Part shown: positions 1 through 8,106 of the stretch, one piece after another
Numbering within the stretch: position 1 is the first letter of the stretch
Layout of the letters: each line of letters starts with the position of its first letter
DNA from: SIG299 sp964544055
GTDB taxonomy: Bacteria > Bacillota > Clostridia > Lachnospirales > Lachnospiraceae
Reading direction: 5' to 3'
Assembly: GCA_964544055.1 (NCBI GenBank)
Contig: CAZJAA010000043.1
Location: 1 to 20,026 of the forward strand
Length of the DNA stretch: 20,026 nucleotides
The notes under the pieces: model-generated
What the model saw: the letters and a program-made list of their open reading frames with translations, nothing else
The model's database searches: none
What the model was told of the DNA's origin: nothing
Program-made: the position numbers and the translations under genes

Positions 1-60
1 AAAAAGGAATCTGAAAGCCTTATGTTTACTGGCTTAGAGATTCCGAGAGATTATAAATAG
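1..60 (+). CDS. C-terminal end of an upstream protein (partial)
   Basis: Frame 1 is open from the first base and ends at TAG 58-60. It encodes 19 residues that finish with the sequence GLEIPRDYK. The start lies outside the window. The stop is 17 bp before the TTG start of the YitT-family gene, in the same direction, which suggests one transcription unit. The fragment is too short to name a family. The call rests only on the open frame, the tight spacing and the absence of any other signal here. Confidence 0.55.
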   Translation, partial: KKESESLMFTGLEIPRDYK

Positions 61-77
61 AATTATGGAGGAATAAA

Positions 78-686
78 TTGTTTCAGGAAATAAAAATAAT
101 AGATTGTATCATTACGCTGCTTGCCAGTGTATTTTTAGCATTTGGACTGTACCATGTCCACAATTTTTCCGGTGTAACGGAGGGAGGAATTATCGGTCTG
201 ACGTTGCTTTTGGAGCACTGGTTTCAGATTTCGCCATCAGTTACCAATTTTGTAGCAAATACCATTTTTTATCTGCTTGGCTGGAAGCTGCTTGGACGGA
301 AGTTCATTATCTATTCTGCTGTTGCAACGGTTGGCTTTTCCGTTTCCTACGGAATTATCGAGCAGTTTGAGCCGCTTTGGCCATGGCTTTATGACATGCC
401 GCTGGTTGCATCCATCGTAGGTGCTTTATTTGTCGGCATTGGAGCAGGGGTATGTGTCAGAATGGGCGGTGCCGTTTCCGGGGATGACGCACTTGCCATG
501 TGTTTGTCGCATGTGACTCACATGAAGGTGCAGACGGCATACCTGTTCAGCGACCTTGTGGTGCTTTTGCTGTCCTTGACGTATATTCCACTTGGAAGAA
601 TCTGGTATTCCCTGCTGACGGTCATTTTGTCCGGGCAGATTATTGGCATTATTCAGCGTGTTGGAGTGAAAAAAGAGAATCAGTGA
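78..686 (+). CDS. YitT-family integral membrane protein
   Basis: This 202-residue protein is almost entirely hydrophobic, with about five to six transmembrane helices. The first begins near residue 8 and the last ends near residue 194. The segment around residues 27-45 (HNFSGVTEGGIIGLTLLL) and the Gly/Ala-rich AGVCVRMGGAVSGDDALA segment (about 124-141) are typical of the YitT/DUF161 membrane family. It lacks the soluble C-terminal DUF2179 domain that many YitT proteins carry, so it is the short form. Transported substrate and physiological role are not established for the family. The start is TTG at 78: GGAGG at 67-71 sits 6 nt upstream, and the earlier ATG at 65 runs into a stop after three codons. 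A gene for another small membrane protein follows 18 bp later. Confidence 0.8.
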   Translation: MFQEIKIIDCIITLLASVFLAFGLYHVHNFSGVTEGGIIGLTLLLEHWFQISPSVTNFVANTIFYLLGWKLLGRKFIIYSAVATVGFSVSYGIIEQFEPLWPWLYDMPLVASIVGALFVGIGAGVCVRMGGAVSGDDALAMCLSHVTHMKVQTAYLFSDLVVLLLSLTYIPLGRIWYSLLTVILSGQIIGIIQRVGVKKENQ

Positions 687-704
687 TAACGGGAGGAAGA
701 AAAA

Positions 705-1094
705 ATGTCAAAATTATGGAAATGTGTTCTGATACTGATTGCTGCAGTGCTGGCTTTGTGGGGAGTTTCCTCTTTAAAAGCAATCGGCATTATATATTTT
801 CTCTGTGTGATTTTGTCCATTGTGGTGGGCTGCCTTCTGATAACTGCCATAGTGAAGCACCTTTTTAAATCCAAGGCTTCGGTATACAGAATCTTTGCAT
901 GGACGGATGGAATACTTACTGCCTGCGTGATTTTATATGCTATCTATGATATTTTAACAGACACCGGCTGGTTTGCCGGACTGTTTGGAATGATACTTTT
1001 GGTTTATATTGTGCCGATGTTGCTTCTGCTTCTTCTGGCAGATTTTGTAATCTATAAAATAAATGAAAAAAAACAGAAAAAAACGGAAGAATAG
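705..1094 (+). CDS. Small four-helix membrane protein, unknown function
   Basis: The 129-residue product has about four hydrophobic segments (roughly residues 5-22, 27-50, 66-84 and 88-117) and a highly charged Lys/Glu tail. The tail is predicted to be cytoplasmic. GGGAGG at 691-696 lies upstream of ATG 705. The gene follows the YitT-family gene by 18 bp, so the two are probably co-transcribed, and a bidirectional terminator follows directly. I recognise no family motif. A partner or accessory role for the YitT-like protein is only a guess from the neighbourhood. Confidence 0.65.
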   Translation: MSKLWKCVLILIAAVLALWGVSSLKAIGIIYFLCVILSIVVGCLLITAIVKHLFKSKASVYRIFAWTDGILTACVILYAIYDILTDTGWFAGLFGMILLVYIVPMLLLLLLADFVIYKINEKKQKKTEE

Positions 1095-1099
1095 AAAAA

Positions 1100-1154
1100 C
1101 GGCATATCAGACCAGAACACAAGGTTGTGAAATTATCTGATATGCCGCATTTTT
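1100..1154. terminator. Bidirectional intrinsic terminator between convergent genes
   Basis: The 12-bp arms CGGCATATCAGA (1100-1111) and TCTGATATGCCG (1136-1147) are perfect inverted repeats around a 24-nt loop. On the plus strand the stem is followed by CATTTTT. On the minus strand it is followed by GTTTTTC, read from the A-run at 1095-1099. The hairpin lies between the plus-strand gene ending at 1094 and the minus-strand kinase ending at 1191, so it can serve both. Confidence 0.85.
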
Positions 1155-1190
1155 ATGCTAAATAAACTTTTTTGCTATTTTACTGGGCTT

Positions 1191-2276
1191 TTAGCGGTTA
1201 ATGTCGAAACTCATGTCCATGATTTTGCGAATGCTCGCAGCATCATCCGTAATGTTGGCATCACCATGAATGGTGTGCTTTAAAACGCTGGAGGCAACGG
1301 CAAAGTTTACCATATCCATTGGTTTGTAATCATTCATCATGGCGTAAATCAGGCCACTGGCAAAGGCATCACCACCGCCGACGCGGTCTAAGATGTTGAA
1401 GCGGAACAGGCGGCTTTCGAAGGTATGACCTTCATACCACATAAATGCCTTTAAGCTGTTTTCGCTGCCACTGTGGGCATAGCGTACATGTCGCGCAATG
1501 CATTTTAAATTTGGGTAGCGTTTGACAAAGTGGCGGAAAATTTCATCCTGCTGCTCATAGGTTGGCTGAAGTGGCACGTCATCCTTAAAGTCTCCCTTGG
1601 CATGATTGGCATCATCCTTCCAAAGATGATACGGTTCAATACCAAATAAAATGTCCACATAAGGAAGACACTGGGTGCAAAAATCCCTTGCTTCCTCCCA
1701 GGTCCAGAGAGAACTGCGGAAGTTGCCGTCAAAGCTGATGGTAAGTCCCTTTTCTTTGGCAGCTTTTAATGTGTTCATTACAAGGTCGGCACAATTTTTA
1801 CAGAGTGCCGGAGTGATACCGCTTAAATGCAGCCAGTCGTAGCCGTCTAACAGAGCATCAATGTCCAGAGAAGAGTAGTTATATTCTGTAAATGCACTAT
1901 GCTTTCTGTCATAGGTAACTTTGCTGGCACGGATGCCGTAGCCTGTTTCCAGATAATATGTGCCAAGTCGATGAGTCGGCGTTTCCTCCGGGGTACTTAA
2001 AATCATTGGAGTACAGTGTACGTCGTTGCTGCGGAGCATACGGACGGCACTTTTTCCGAGGCTGTTGTTTGGAACAACACTGAAAAAAGTACTGTCGATG
2101 CCAAGATTGGCAAGAGCAAGTGCGATGTTTGCCTCACTTCCGCCATAGCTTGCCGTAAAATCGTTTGCCATGCGGATTTTTTCGTAGTTTGGAGGAGTCA
2201 GACGAAGCATGATTTCTCCAATGGTAAAAAACTTCGGACTTTCGTTATTTTTAAGTAACGGATTATAATGTTCCAT
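1191..2276 (-). CDS. kdgK: PfkB-family sugar kinase, probable 2-dehydro-3-deoxygluconokinase
   Basis: This 361-residue cytoplasmic kinase of the ribokinase/PfkB family transfers ATP phosphate to a sugar, most likely 2-keto-3-deoxygluconate in hexuronate or pectin breakdown. The start of the fold (FFTIGEIMLRLTPP) is followed by the GGSEANIALALANLG sugar-binding segment near residues 46-60. The C-terminal PfkB signature is DRVGGGDAFASG at 297-308, with the catalytic base Asp303 in GGGDAF. A late HGD motif is at 337-339. ATG 2276 is preceded on the minus strand by GGGAGG five nt away. The gene is transcribed alone against its neighbours and has its own promoter. The KDG specificity is inferred from overall resemblance; the aldolase and uronate genes that would support it are not in the window. 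A fructokinase-like or other ketosugar specificity remains possible. Confidence 0.8.
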   Translation of the reverse strand: MEHYNPLLKNNESPKFFTIGEIMLRLTPPNYEKIRMANDFTASYGGSEANIALALANLGIDSTFFSVVPNNSLGKSAVRMLRSNDVHCTPMILSTPEETPTHRLGTYYLETGYGIRASKVTYDRKHSAFTEYNYSSLDIDALLDGYDWLHLSGITPALCKNCADLVMNTLKAAKEKGLTISFDGNFRSSLWTWEEARDFCTQCLPYVDILFGIEPYHLWKDDANHAKGDFKDDVPLQPTYEQQDEIFRHFVKRYPNLKCIARHVRYAHSGSENSLKAFMWYEGHTFESRLFRFNILDRVGGGDAFASGLIYAMMNDYKPMDMVNFAVASSVLKHTIHGDANITDDAASIRKIMDMSFDINR

Positions 2277-2340
2277 AAAAGCCTCCCTGTTTTGAACATT
2301 TCATGCATTTGGCAGTCAATGTCCGTTTTCAATAGAACCA

Positions 2341-2360
2341 GTAACGTTTGGTATCGTTCA
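2341..2360. promoter_or_regulatory. Possible operator of the sugar kinase promoter
   Basis: GTAACG and CGTTCA flank an 8-bp centre, so AACG and CGTT form an imperfect dyad. It lies immediately downstream of the -10 box of the minus-strand promoter, overlapping the expected transcription start. Many LacI-family regulators of sugar catabolism use CG-containing dyads placed this way. No regulator gene is adjacent, so the assignment is tentative. Confidence 0.3.
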
Positions 2361-2367
2361 CTTCCTG

Positions 2368-2396
2368 ATTATAACAGAAAATAGAAGATATGGGAA
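2368..2396 (-). promoter_or_regulatory. Extended -10 promoter for the sugar kinase gene
   Basis: Read on the minus strand, TTCCCA (2391-2396) is a weak -35. It is followed after 17 bp by a perfect TATAAT (2368-2373), itself preceded by TGT, giving an extended -10 element TGTTATAAT. The expected start is near 2361, leaving a leader of about 85 nt before ATG 2276. Confidence 0.65.
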
Positions 2397-2456
2397 GAAT
2401 AACTTTTTTTGTTGCGGATTAAATGCTGTTCTGATAGAAAAAAACGAAAAAAAAAC

Positions 2457-2485
2457 TTGTATTATTTACAAATAACTTTTATACT
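2457..2485 (+). promoter_or_regulatory. Candidate promoter for the EAL-protein transcription unit
   Basis: TTGTAT (2457-2462) and TATACT (2480-2485) are separated by 17 bp in a very AT-rich stretch. The -10 matches the sigma-A consensus at five of six positions; the -35 is weak. The expected start is near 2492, about 37 nt before ATG 2529. It may drive the whole run through pyrE, because no other promoter is evident before 8107. Confidence 0.45.
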
Positions 2486-2528
2486 TTAAGTAAGCATTGT
2501 ATGCCTTGAGAAAAACAGGAGGAAGCCT

Positions 2529-4403
2529 ATGAATATACAGATGCAAATATGCGGAATGATTATTCTTGTTTTGCTACTTGTGTTTTACAAAAGCAATAAA
2601 ACATTAAAGCTTTATTCAGAAACTATCTTTTTTAGAGTGATGTTGTTTGCCATAGTCAGTCTTAGCCTGGATATTCTGTCATTAGTTGTAATCGAATACC
2701 GAACGCACTTGCCGCAGCTTCTGGTCGAGCTGGTCTGCAAATCTTATGTGATTTCTTTAATCTGGGTGGGAATGTCAGGTACAATTTATGTTCTGGGGGA
2801 ACTCGTACTGAAAAAAAACCATCAGAGACTCATCAGAAAAATGGTGATGCTTACCAATATTCAGGGACTAATTGTTTATTTCCTGCCAATCTCTATTCAT
2901 GATGCAGCAGATGGAGTCTATACATACGGTCCTGCAGTTCTGTGTGTATACCTGTTTGCCTTAATCTATGTAATAGCAACCATTGTTATTCTTAGTGTCT
3001 GCCATAAAAAGGTAAGTCGGCGTCGAGAGTTTGCAGTAGGGCTGTGGATGTGCCTGTGGATTATAGCGGCACTGATTCAGTTCCTGAAAAATGAATTTTT
3101 AATGGTAGGCTTTGCAACGGCTATGGGTGTGCTGATTTTGCTTGTCATCATGGAAAATCCGGAGTCAAATCTGGACAGAAAACTGGGCTGTTTCAATTCC
3201 TATGCGCTGACAGAATACATAAAAGAACAGCTAAACAGTGGAAAAAAGTTCAGTATGCTGAGTCTTTCTTTCGGAAATGCAAATCTTCTGGAAAAACATA
3301 AGGAGTACGCCGAGGAAATGCTGCGTGGCATGCTGGGTGTGGTGAATAAACAGAAACAGGTACTGACTTTTAGAAATACAAACTCCGATTTGGTGTTCCT
3401 TTGTGCAGATGGAGACTGTCTGTACCGAGTTGGTCTGGATATACTTGTCTATTTTACCAAGGATGAGGAATGGCACAAGGAAACCCACTTTGCCCTTGTG
3501 AATAAGTGTGATTCCTTTGTGAGTGCCGAAGATGTGCTTGGCTTTCTGGGCTTTCTTCATAACGGTTATATGAACGAAAAAGCGAGGATTGTCCCTATTG
3601 GAGAAGGTGTTATCGAAAAGTATAAGCAGCAGTTTATCATCGAACAGAAAATTACGGATGCACTGCTGGAAGACCGTGTGGAAATTTTTTTGCAGCCGAT
3701 TTATTCCAATACGGAAAAAAAGTTTACTTCGGCAGAAGCACTTGTCCGTATCCGTGAAAGAGATGGAAGTCTGCTGCCTCCGGGCTTGTTTATTCCGCAG
3801 GCAGAGGAAACCGGTCAGATTCTGGAGCTTGGAGAGCGTGTGTTTGAAAAGGTTTGCGAATTTTTAAAAACCGGGGAAGCCGAACAGCTTGGACTGAACT
3901 ATGTGGAAACAAATCTGTCCATTATCCAGTGCGAAAGAGCAGACCTTGCAGATCGGCTCATATCCATTGTATCCAGATATGGAATCTCACCGGCACTCAT
4001 TAATTTGGAAATCACGGAAACAGCATCTATCAGTGCAAAAGCAACGCTTCACGCAAATATGAAAAAGCTGATGGAATATGGCTTTTCTTTTTCGCTTGAT
4101 GATTTTGGCAAAGGGGAATCCAATCTTATGTATGTGGTAGAAATGCCTGTTTCCATGGTAAAGCTTGATACGGATATGATAAAAGCGTTCTTTCAATCCG
4201 AAAAAGCAAAACAGGTGGTCTGTGCAGTCGTACGAATGTCTCACGGAATGGGACTTAAGCTGGTTGCAGAGGGTATCGAAACCAAGGAAGAGCTGGAAGA
4301 AATTAATCGGGAGGGGACCGATTATATTCAGGGCTATTATTATTCAAAACCGCTTCCAGTAAAGGAGTATATGGAGTTTTTAAAAGAACATCAGGGAAAA
4401 TAA
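2529..4403 (+). CDS. Membrane c-di-GMP phosphodiesterase: 7TM, degenerate GGDEF, EAL
   Basis: The 624-residue protein has about seven N-terminal transmembrane helices (residues 4-207). A GGDEF-like domain (about 212-360) opens with the usual LDRKLGCFNSYAL linker but carries NSDLV (285-289) where GGDEF is expected, so it should not make c-di-GMP. The C-terminal EAL domain (about 370-620) looks active. EAL is at 403-405, Asn462 in NLSI, Glu494 in LEITE, the Asp pair 524-525 in DDFG, Lys545 in VKLD, Glu581 in VAEGIE and Gln601 in YIQGYYYSKP. One oddity is Lys528 in DDFGKG, where Thr or Ser is usual. The predicted job is hydrolysis of c-di-GMP at the membrane in response to an unknown signal. AGGAGG at 2517-2522 precedes ATG 2529. 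An unknown membrane protein gene follows 28 bp later. Confidence 0.9.
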   Translation: MNIQMQICGMIILVLLLVFYKSNKTLKLYSETIFFRVMLFAIVSLSLDILSLVVIEYRTHLPQLLVELVCKSYVISLIWVGMSGTIYVLGELVLKKNHQRLIRKMVMLTNIQGLIVYFLPISIHDAADGVYTYGPAVLCVYLFALIYVIATIVILSVCHKKVSRRREFAVGLWMCLWIIAALIQFLKNEFLMVGFATAMGVLILLVIMENPESNLDRKLGCFNSYALTEYIKEQLNSGKKFSMLSLSFGNANLLEKHKEYAEEMLRGMLGVVNKQKQVLTFRNTNSDLVFLCADGDCLYRVGLDILVYFTKDEEWHKETHFALVNKCDSFVSAEDVLGFLGFLHNGYMNEKARIVPIGEGVIEKYKQQFIIEQKITDALLEDRVEIFLQPIYSNTEKKFTSAEALVRIRERDGSLLPPGLFIPQAEETGQILELGERVFEKVCEFLKTGEAEQLGLNYVETNLSIIQCERADLADRLISIVSRYGISPALINLEITETASISAKATLHANMKKLMEYGFSFSLDDFGKGESNLMYVVEMPVSMVKLDTDMIKAFFQSEKAKQVVCAVVRMSHGMGLKLVAEGIETKEELEEINREGTDYIQGYYYSKPLPVKEYMEFLKEHQGK

Positions 4404-4431
4404 AAAGAGCTACAGGGGAGGAATTATTAAG

Positions 4432-5550
4432 ATGTATGAAGAAGTAAAGAAAAAGGTATTTAAAAGTTCACTGTTTTTGACAATTTTATGGTTTATTATC
4501 GGTGGAGTTTTAGTAGGAATTATGGCAAATAATATGTGGTGTATTCTGTTTGGATATACAGATTTTACTACGCTTGCACCAGAAGAAATGAAACACCAGC
4601 TGGTGACTTATGATATGGAAGCCAATTTTGGCAGCTATATGGAAGAGTATGAATACAACAAGGATACCAACAGAAGAACAACAACCGATTTGTATTACAT
4701 TATCAGGACCGGAGATGAAACAGCGGAGGAGTTCCGCTATATGACGGTAAAAGTGCCGGCAAGCATGGAAAAACAGATGGATCAGATGGCAGAAACCACC
4801 TTCGCAGGCTACTATTCCGATCCAATTACCATTACCGGACGGATAGAAAAATTGTCAGAAGAAGAATATGGCTATTTCGTGGAATTTTTTGTAGAAATAG
4901 GCTGGAGCGAGGAAGAGATTGCCGAAGCAACACTGCCGTATTATATTGATTCGTACAACAAATCCTATGCTGAGACCGGTTTTATCCTGCTGTTTTCTGT
5001 GGGTGTATTCTTTCTGGTGTGGGGCATCATCCGCCTGATAAAGGCATTCAATGGCGGCTATCTGAAAAAACTGAAAAAGGATATTGCCAAATCCGGCTAT
5101 AACGAAGTGACAATTGAATCGGATTATAACAGGACAATTCCGGTCAAGGAAAAAGATGTGTTCCGCGTGGGTCGTCTGATGACTTATTTTATGCTCGGTG
5201 CAGATGTAAGAGCAATTCCGAACAATAAAATCGTATGGGCCTATATGAATACGACCGTTCATCGAACCAATGGCATCAAAACAGGAACGACGTTTGATGT
5301 CCACATTGAAACAGACGGTGCCGGAGGCTTTTCTATTGGCGTAGATAAAGAAGAAATGGCACTTCGTGTGTTAAAGCAGATGGAAGAACAGCTTCCGTGG
5401 GTAATTGTAGGCTATTCGGATGAACTAAAGAAATTGTATTGCAAGAACCGTGAGGAATTTTTAAACCTTCGTTATAATACGATGGAGCATACGGCAGTAG
5501 AACCGGATGTTGCAGGTTTCGAAGCTTTTATGCGCAAAGAGGAAATATAA
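4432..5550 (+). CDS. Two-TM membrane protein, unknown function
   Basis: The 372-residue protein has one helix near residues 13-32, an acidic Tyr/Glu-rich segment (about 40-178), and a second helix near 181-204. A 165-residue Lys-rich domain follows and is predicted to be cytoplasmic. By the positive-inside rule the middle segment should face outside. No signal peptidase site, enzyme motif or familiar domain is visible. GGGGAGG near 4416-4422 precedes ATG 4432. The gene sits 28 bp after the EAL protein and ends by overlapping an ATG (TAATG at 5548-5552) that is in frame with pyrK, so co-transcription is likely. A sensory or partner role with the phosphodiesterase is conceivable but unsupported by motifs. 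Confidence 0.75.
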   Translation: MYEEVKKKVFKSSLFLTILWFIIGGVLVGIMANNMWCILFGYTDFTTLAPEEMKHQLVTYDMEANFGSYMEEYEYNKDTNRRTTTDLYYIIRTGDETAEEFRYMTVKVPASMEKQMDQMAETTFAGYYSDPITITGRIEKLSEEEYGYFVEFFVEIGWSEEEIAEATLPYYIDSYNKSYAETGFILLFSVGVFFLVWGIIRLIKAFNGGYLKKLKKDIAKSGYNEVTIESDYNRTIPVKEKDVFRVGRLMTYFMLGADVRAIPNNKIVWAYMNTTVHRTNGIKTGTTFDVHIETDGAGGFSIGVDKEEMALRVLKQMEEQLPWVIVGYSDELKKLYCKNREEFLNLRYNTMEHTAVEPDVAGFEAFMRKEEI

Positions 5551-5588
5551 TGAGTCAGAAAACTTATCAAAGAGCGGAGGCGCAAGAA

Positions 5589-6371
5589 ATGAGCACAAAA
5601 AAGAGAATACGTGTTCCAGTGGTAAAAATGAGACAGCTGGAAGATACAATTTACGATATGACAATTAAAGAAGAGGAAATGGCAGCAGCGGCAAAGGCAG
5701 GTCAGTTTCTGTCTTTGTATCTGGATGATGAGAGCAGACTGCTCCCAAGACCAATCAGTATCTGCGGTATTGATAAAACCGCCGGCACGATTCGCATGGT
5801 ATTCCGTGTTGCCGGAGAGGGTACCCGGCAGATTTCAAACTTAAAAGAAGGAGATACCATAGAAGTATTAGGACCGCTTGGAAATGGATTTTTTGATACA
5901 GAGGATACCGTTTCCATGGTAATCGGTGGTGGTATCGGTATTCCGCCTATGCTTGGACTTGCCGAAAAACTTCATGCGGAGGGCAAAAAAGTAATTGCGG
6001 TGCTAGGGTACCGGGATGCAAAAACCTTCCTTGCAAAGGAATTTGAAGCAGTGGCAGACGTAGTCATTGCTACTGAAGATGGCAGCGTAGGGGTAAAAGG
6101 CAATGTAATCGACGCTATCCGGCAAAAGGCTCTGACGGCAGATACCATTTATTCTTGCGGACCAACACCAATGCTTTGCGGTGTAAAGGCTTTTGCCAAA
6201 GAAGCGGGCATTCCTGCCCAGATATCCATGGAAGAAAAAATGGCATGCGGAATTGGTGCCTGTCTTGCCTGTGTATGCAAAAGCAAGGAAACCGATCATC
6301 ATTCCAACGTAAACAACAAAAGAATCTGTAAGGATGGTCCGGTATTTTATGCACAGGAGGTGGAACTGTAA
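5589..6371 (+). CDS. pyrK: Dihydroorotate dehydrogenase electron transfer subunit
   Basis: This FAD and [2Fe-2S] subunit of class 1B dihydroorotate dehydrogenase passes electrons from the PyrD FMN to NAD+. From the chosen start it has 260 residues, normal for PyrK. RPISI (54-58) is the FAD-binding motif, GGGIGIPP (113-120) the nucleotide-binding loop and CGPTPML (180-186) the NAD-side motif. Cys210, Cys215, Cys218 and Cys237 form the iron-sulfur ligand pattern, with an extra Cys220 next to it. The frame is open from an ATG at 5550 that overlaps the previous stop, with a weaker GAGGA upstream. ATG 5589 is preferred because GCGGAGG (5574-5580) sits 8 nt upstream and homologues begin near KKRIRV. 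The gene ends in a one-base overlap with pyrD, as expected for the two subunits of one complex. Confidence 0.93.
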   Translation: MSTKKRIRVPVVKMRQLEDTIYDMTIKEEEMAAAAKAGQFLSLYLDDESRLLPRPISICGIDKTAGTIRMVFRVAGEGTRQISNLKEGDTIEVLGPLGNGFFDTEDTVSMVIGGGIGIPPMLGLAEKLHAEGKKVIAVLGYRDAKTFLAKEFEAVADVVIATEDGSVGVKGNVIDAIRQKALTADTIYSCGPTPMLCGVKAFAKEAGIPAQISMEEKMACGIGACLACVCKSKETDHHSNVNNKRICKDGPVFYAQEVEL

Positions 6372-7273
6372 TGAATACGAAGGTTACGCTTGCAGGTGTA
6401 GAATTTAAAAATCCGGTCACGGTTGCTTCCGGAACCTTTGGCTCCGGTATGGAATACGGAGAATTTGTAGATTTAAACTGCCTTGGTGCAGTCACTACCA
6501 AGGGAGTTGCCAATATTCCCTGGGAAGGAAATCCAACACCGCGTATTGCAGAAACATATGGTGGTATGTTAAATGCCATCGGACTGCAGAATCCGGGAAT
6601 TGATGTGTTTGTGAACCGGGATATTCCGTACTTAAGGCAGTATGATACCAAAATTATTGTAAATGTCTGCGGACGTTCGGAGCAGGACTACTGCGAGGTG
6701 GTAGAACGCCTTTCAGATCAGCCGGTAGATATGCTTGAAATTAACATTTCTTGCCCAAATGTAAAGCATGGCGGCATTGCTTTCGGTCAGGATCCAAAAC
6801 TGGTGGAAAAAATCACTTCCGAGCTGAAAAAACGAGCAAAGCAGCCGGTGATAATGAAGCTCAGCCCAAATGTAACCGACATCTCGGAAATGGCAAGAGC
6901 AGCAGAAGCCGGTGGTGCGGATGCCCTTTCGTTAATTAACACAATTACCGGCATGAAAATTGATATCAATCGACGTACTTTTGCAATTGCAAACAAAACC
7001 GGCGGAATGTCCGGTCCGGCAGTAAAGCCGGTGGCTGTCCGCATGGTATATCAGGTGGCAAATGCAGTGAAACTTCCAATCATCGGCATGGGTGGCATTG
7101 CTTCTGCAGAAGATGCTCTGGAGTTTATTATGGCAGGTGCAACCATGGTTTCAGTCGGTACTGCAAATTTCCATAACCCATATACAACCCTGGAAGTTAT
7201 CGATGGAATCGAAGCCTATATGAAAAAATACGGTGTTGAGGATATTCAGGAATTAATTGGATGTGTAAAATAG
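6371..7273 (+). CDS. pyrD: Dihydroorotate dehydrogenase, class 1B catalytic subunit
   Basis: It oxidises dihydroorotate to orotate, the fourth step of pyrimidine synthesis, on a TIM-barrel with FMN. It has 300 residues, typical of the NAD-dependent 1B class. Lys44 lies in TTKGV. NISCPN (125-130) holds the catalytic Cys128 that marks class 1 enzymes, where class 2 has Ser. Lys163 is in IMKLSPN, NTITGM (190-195) lies near the FMN, and GMGGI (239-243) binds the FMN phosphate. AGGAGG at 6355-6360 precedes ATG 6371, which overlaps the pyrK stop by one base. The pair should form a PyrD2-PyrK2 heterotetramer in the cytoplasm. Confidence 0.96.
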   Translation: MNTKVTLAGVEFKNPVTVASGTFGSGMEYGEFVDLNCLGAVTTKGVANIPWEGNPTPRIAETYGGMLNAIGLQNPGIDVFVNRDIPYLRQYDTKIIVNVCGRSEQDYCEVVERLSDQPVDMLEINISCPNVKHGGIAFGQDPKLVEKITSELKKRAKQPVIMKLSPNVTDISEMARAAEAGGADALSLINTITGMKIDINRRTFAIANKTGGMSGPAVKPVAVRMVYQVANAVKLPIIGMGGIASAEDALEFIMAGATMVSVGTANFHNPYTTLEVIDGIEAYMKKYGVEDIQELIGCVK

Positions 7274-7339
7274 GTTCGGCAGATCATTTCAAAAAAAGTA
7301 AAAGGCGCAAAGCCTTGAAAATAGGAGGTTTTTTTAAAT

Positions 7340-8020
7340 ATGGAAGCGTATAAAAAAGAGTTTATTGATTTTATGGTAGAAAGTAAAGTGTTAAAGTTTG
7401 GTGATTTTACGTTAAAGAGCGGAAGAAAATCCCCATTTTTTATGAATGCCGGTGCGTATGTAACCGGTTCCCAGTTAAAGAAGCTGGGCGAATATTATGC
7501 AAAGGCAATTCACGACAATTATGGTGATGACTTTGATGTTTTATTTGGACCTGCCTATAAAGGAATTCCAATCAGCGTAGTAACTGCCATTGCTTACAGC
7601 GAGCTGTACGGAAAGGAAGTCCGCTATTGCTCCGACCGCAAGGAAGAAAAAGACCATGGAGCAGATAAGGGAAGTTTCCTTGGCAGTAAGCTCAAAGACG
7701 GAGACAGAGTGATTATGATTGAGGATGTTACAACCTCTGGTAAATCCATGGAAGAAACAGTGCCAAAGGTAAAAGGAGCTGCCAATGTAGAAATTCTTGG
7801 TCTTATGGTTTCTTTGAACCGCATGGAAGTTGGTCTGGAAGGCAAAAAGAGTGCACTGGAAGAAATTAAAGAAAAGTATGGCTTTGAAGCACGTGCCATT
7901 GTTTCCATGGCTGATGTGGTAGAATGTTTACATAACAAGCCTTGTAACGGAGAAGTGCTCATTGATGATGCCATGAAAGCAAGCATTGATGCGTACTATG
8001 AGCAGTATGGTGTAAAGTAA
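7340..8020 (+). CDS. pyrE: Orotate phosphoribosyltransferase
   Basis: It joins orotate and PRPP to give OMP, the fifth step of UMP synthesis. The 226-residue product shows the PRPP-binding signature VIMIEDVTTSGKS at 124-136. The flexible catalytic loop, SDRKEEKDHG (98-107), contains Arg100, Lys101, Lys104 and His106 in the pattern seen in bacterial OPRTs. TLKSGRKSPFF (24-34) supplies the orotate-side lysine Lys26. AGGAGG at 7323-7328 precedes ATG 7340. The 66-bp gap after pyrD contains only a weak 5-bp hairpin, so it is probably in the same transcript. OMP decarboxylase (pyrF) and the earlier pathway genes are not in this window. Confidence 0.96.
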   Translation: MEAYKKEFIDFMVESKVLKFGDFTLKSGRKSPFFMNAGAYVTGSQLKKLGEYYAKAIHDNYGDDFDVLFGPAYKGIPISVVTAIAYSELYGKEVRYCSDRKEEKDHGADKGSFLGSKLKDGDRVIMIEDVTTSGKSMEETVPKVKGAANVEILGLMVSLNRMEVGLEGKKSALEEIKEKYGFEARAIVSMADVVECLHNKPCNGEVLIDDAMKASIDAYYEQYGVK

Positions 8021-8106
8021 GACAGGAGCAGCAGAAAATGCACTTCTGCGAACGAAACAGAACGCTCGTGGAAATGAAATTGCCAGCTTCAGACGGAGGA
8101 TTTTAT

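Noticed and set aside
1505..1732. Minus-strand open frame inside the sugar kinase gene
   Set aside because: It lies in another frame of a clear PfkB kinase, has no ribosome binding site and encodes no recognisable motif.
7302..7316. Hairpin AAGGC-GCAAA-GCCTT between pyrD and pyrE
   Set aside because: It has only five base pairs and no U-tract, so it does not support a terminator or a pyrimidine attenuator.
8038..8106. Upstream extension of the 52-residue membrane protein
   Set aside because: The added residues are hydrophilic and unlike a membrane leader, while GGAGG stands at the right distance before ATG 8107.
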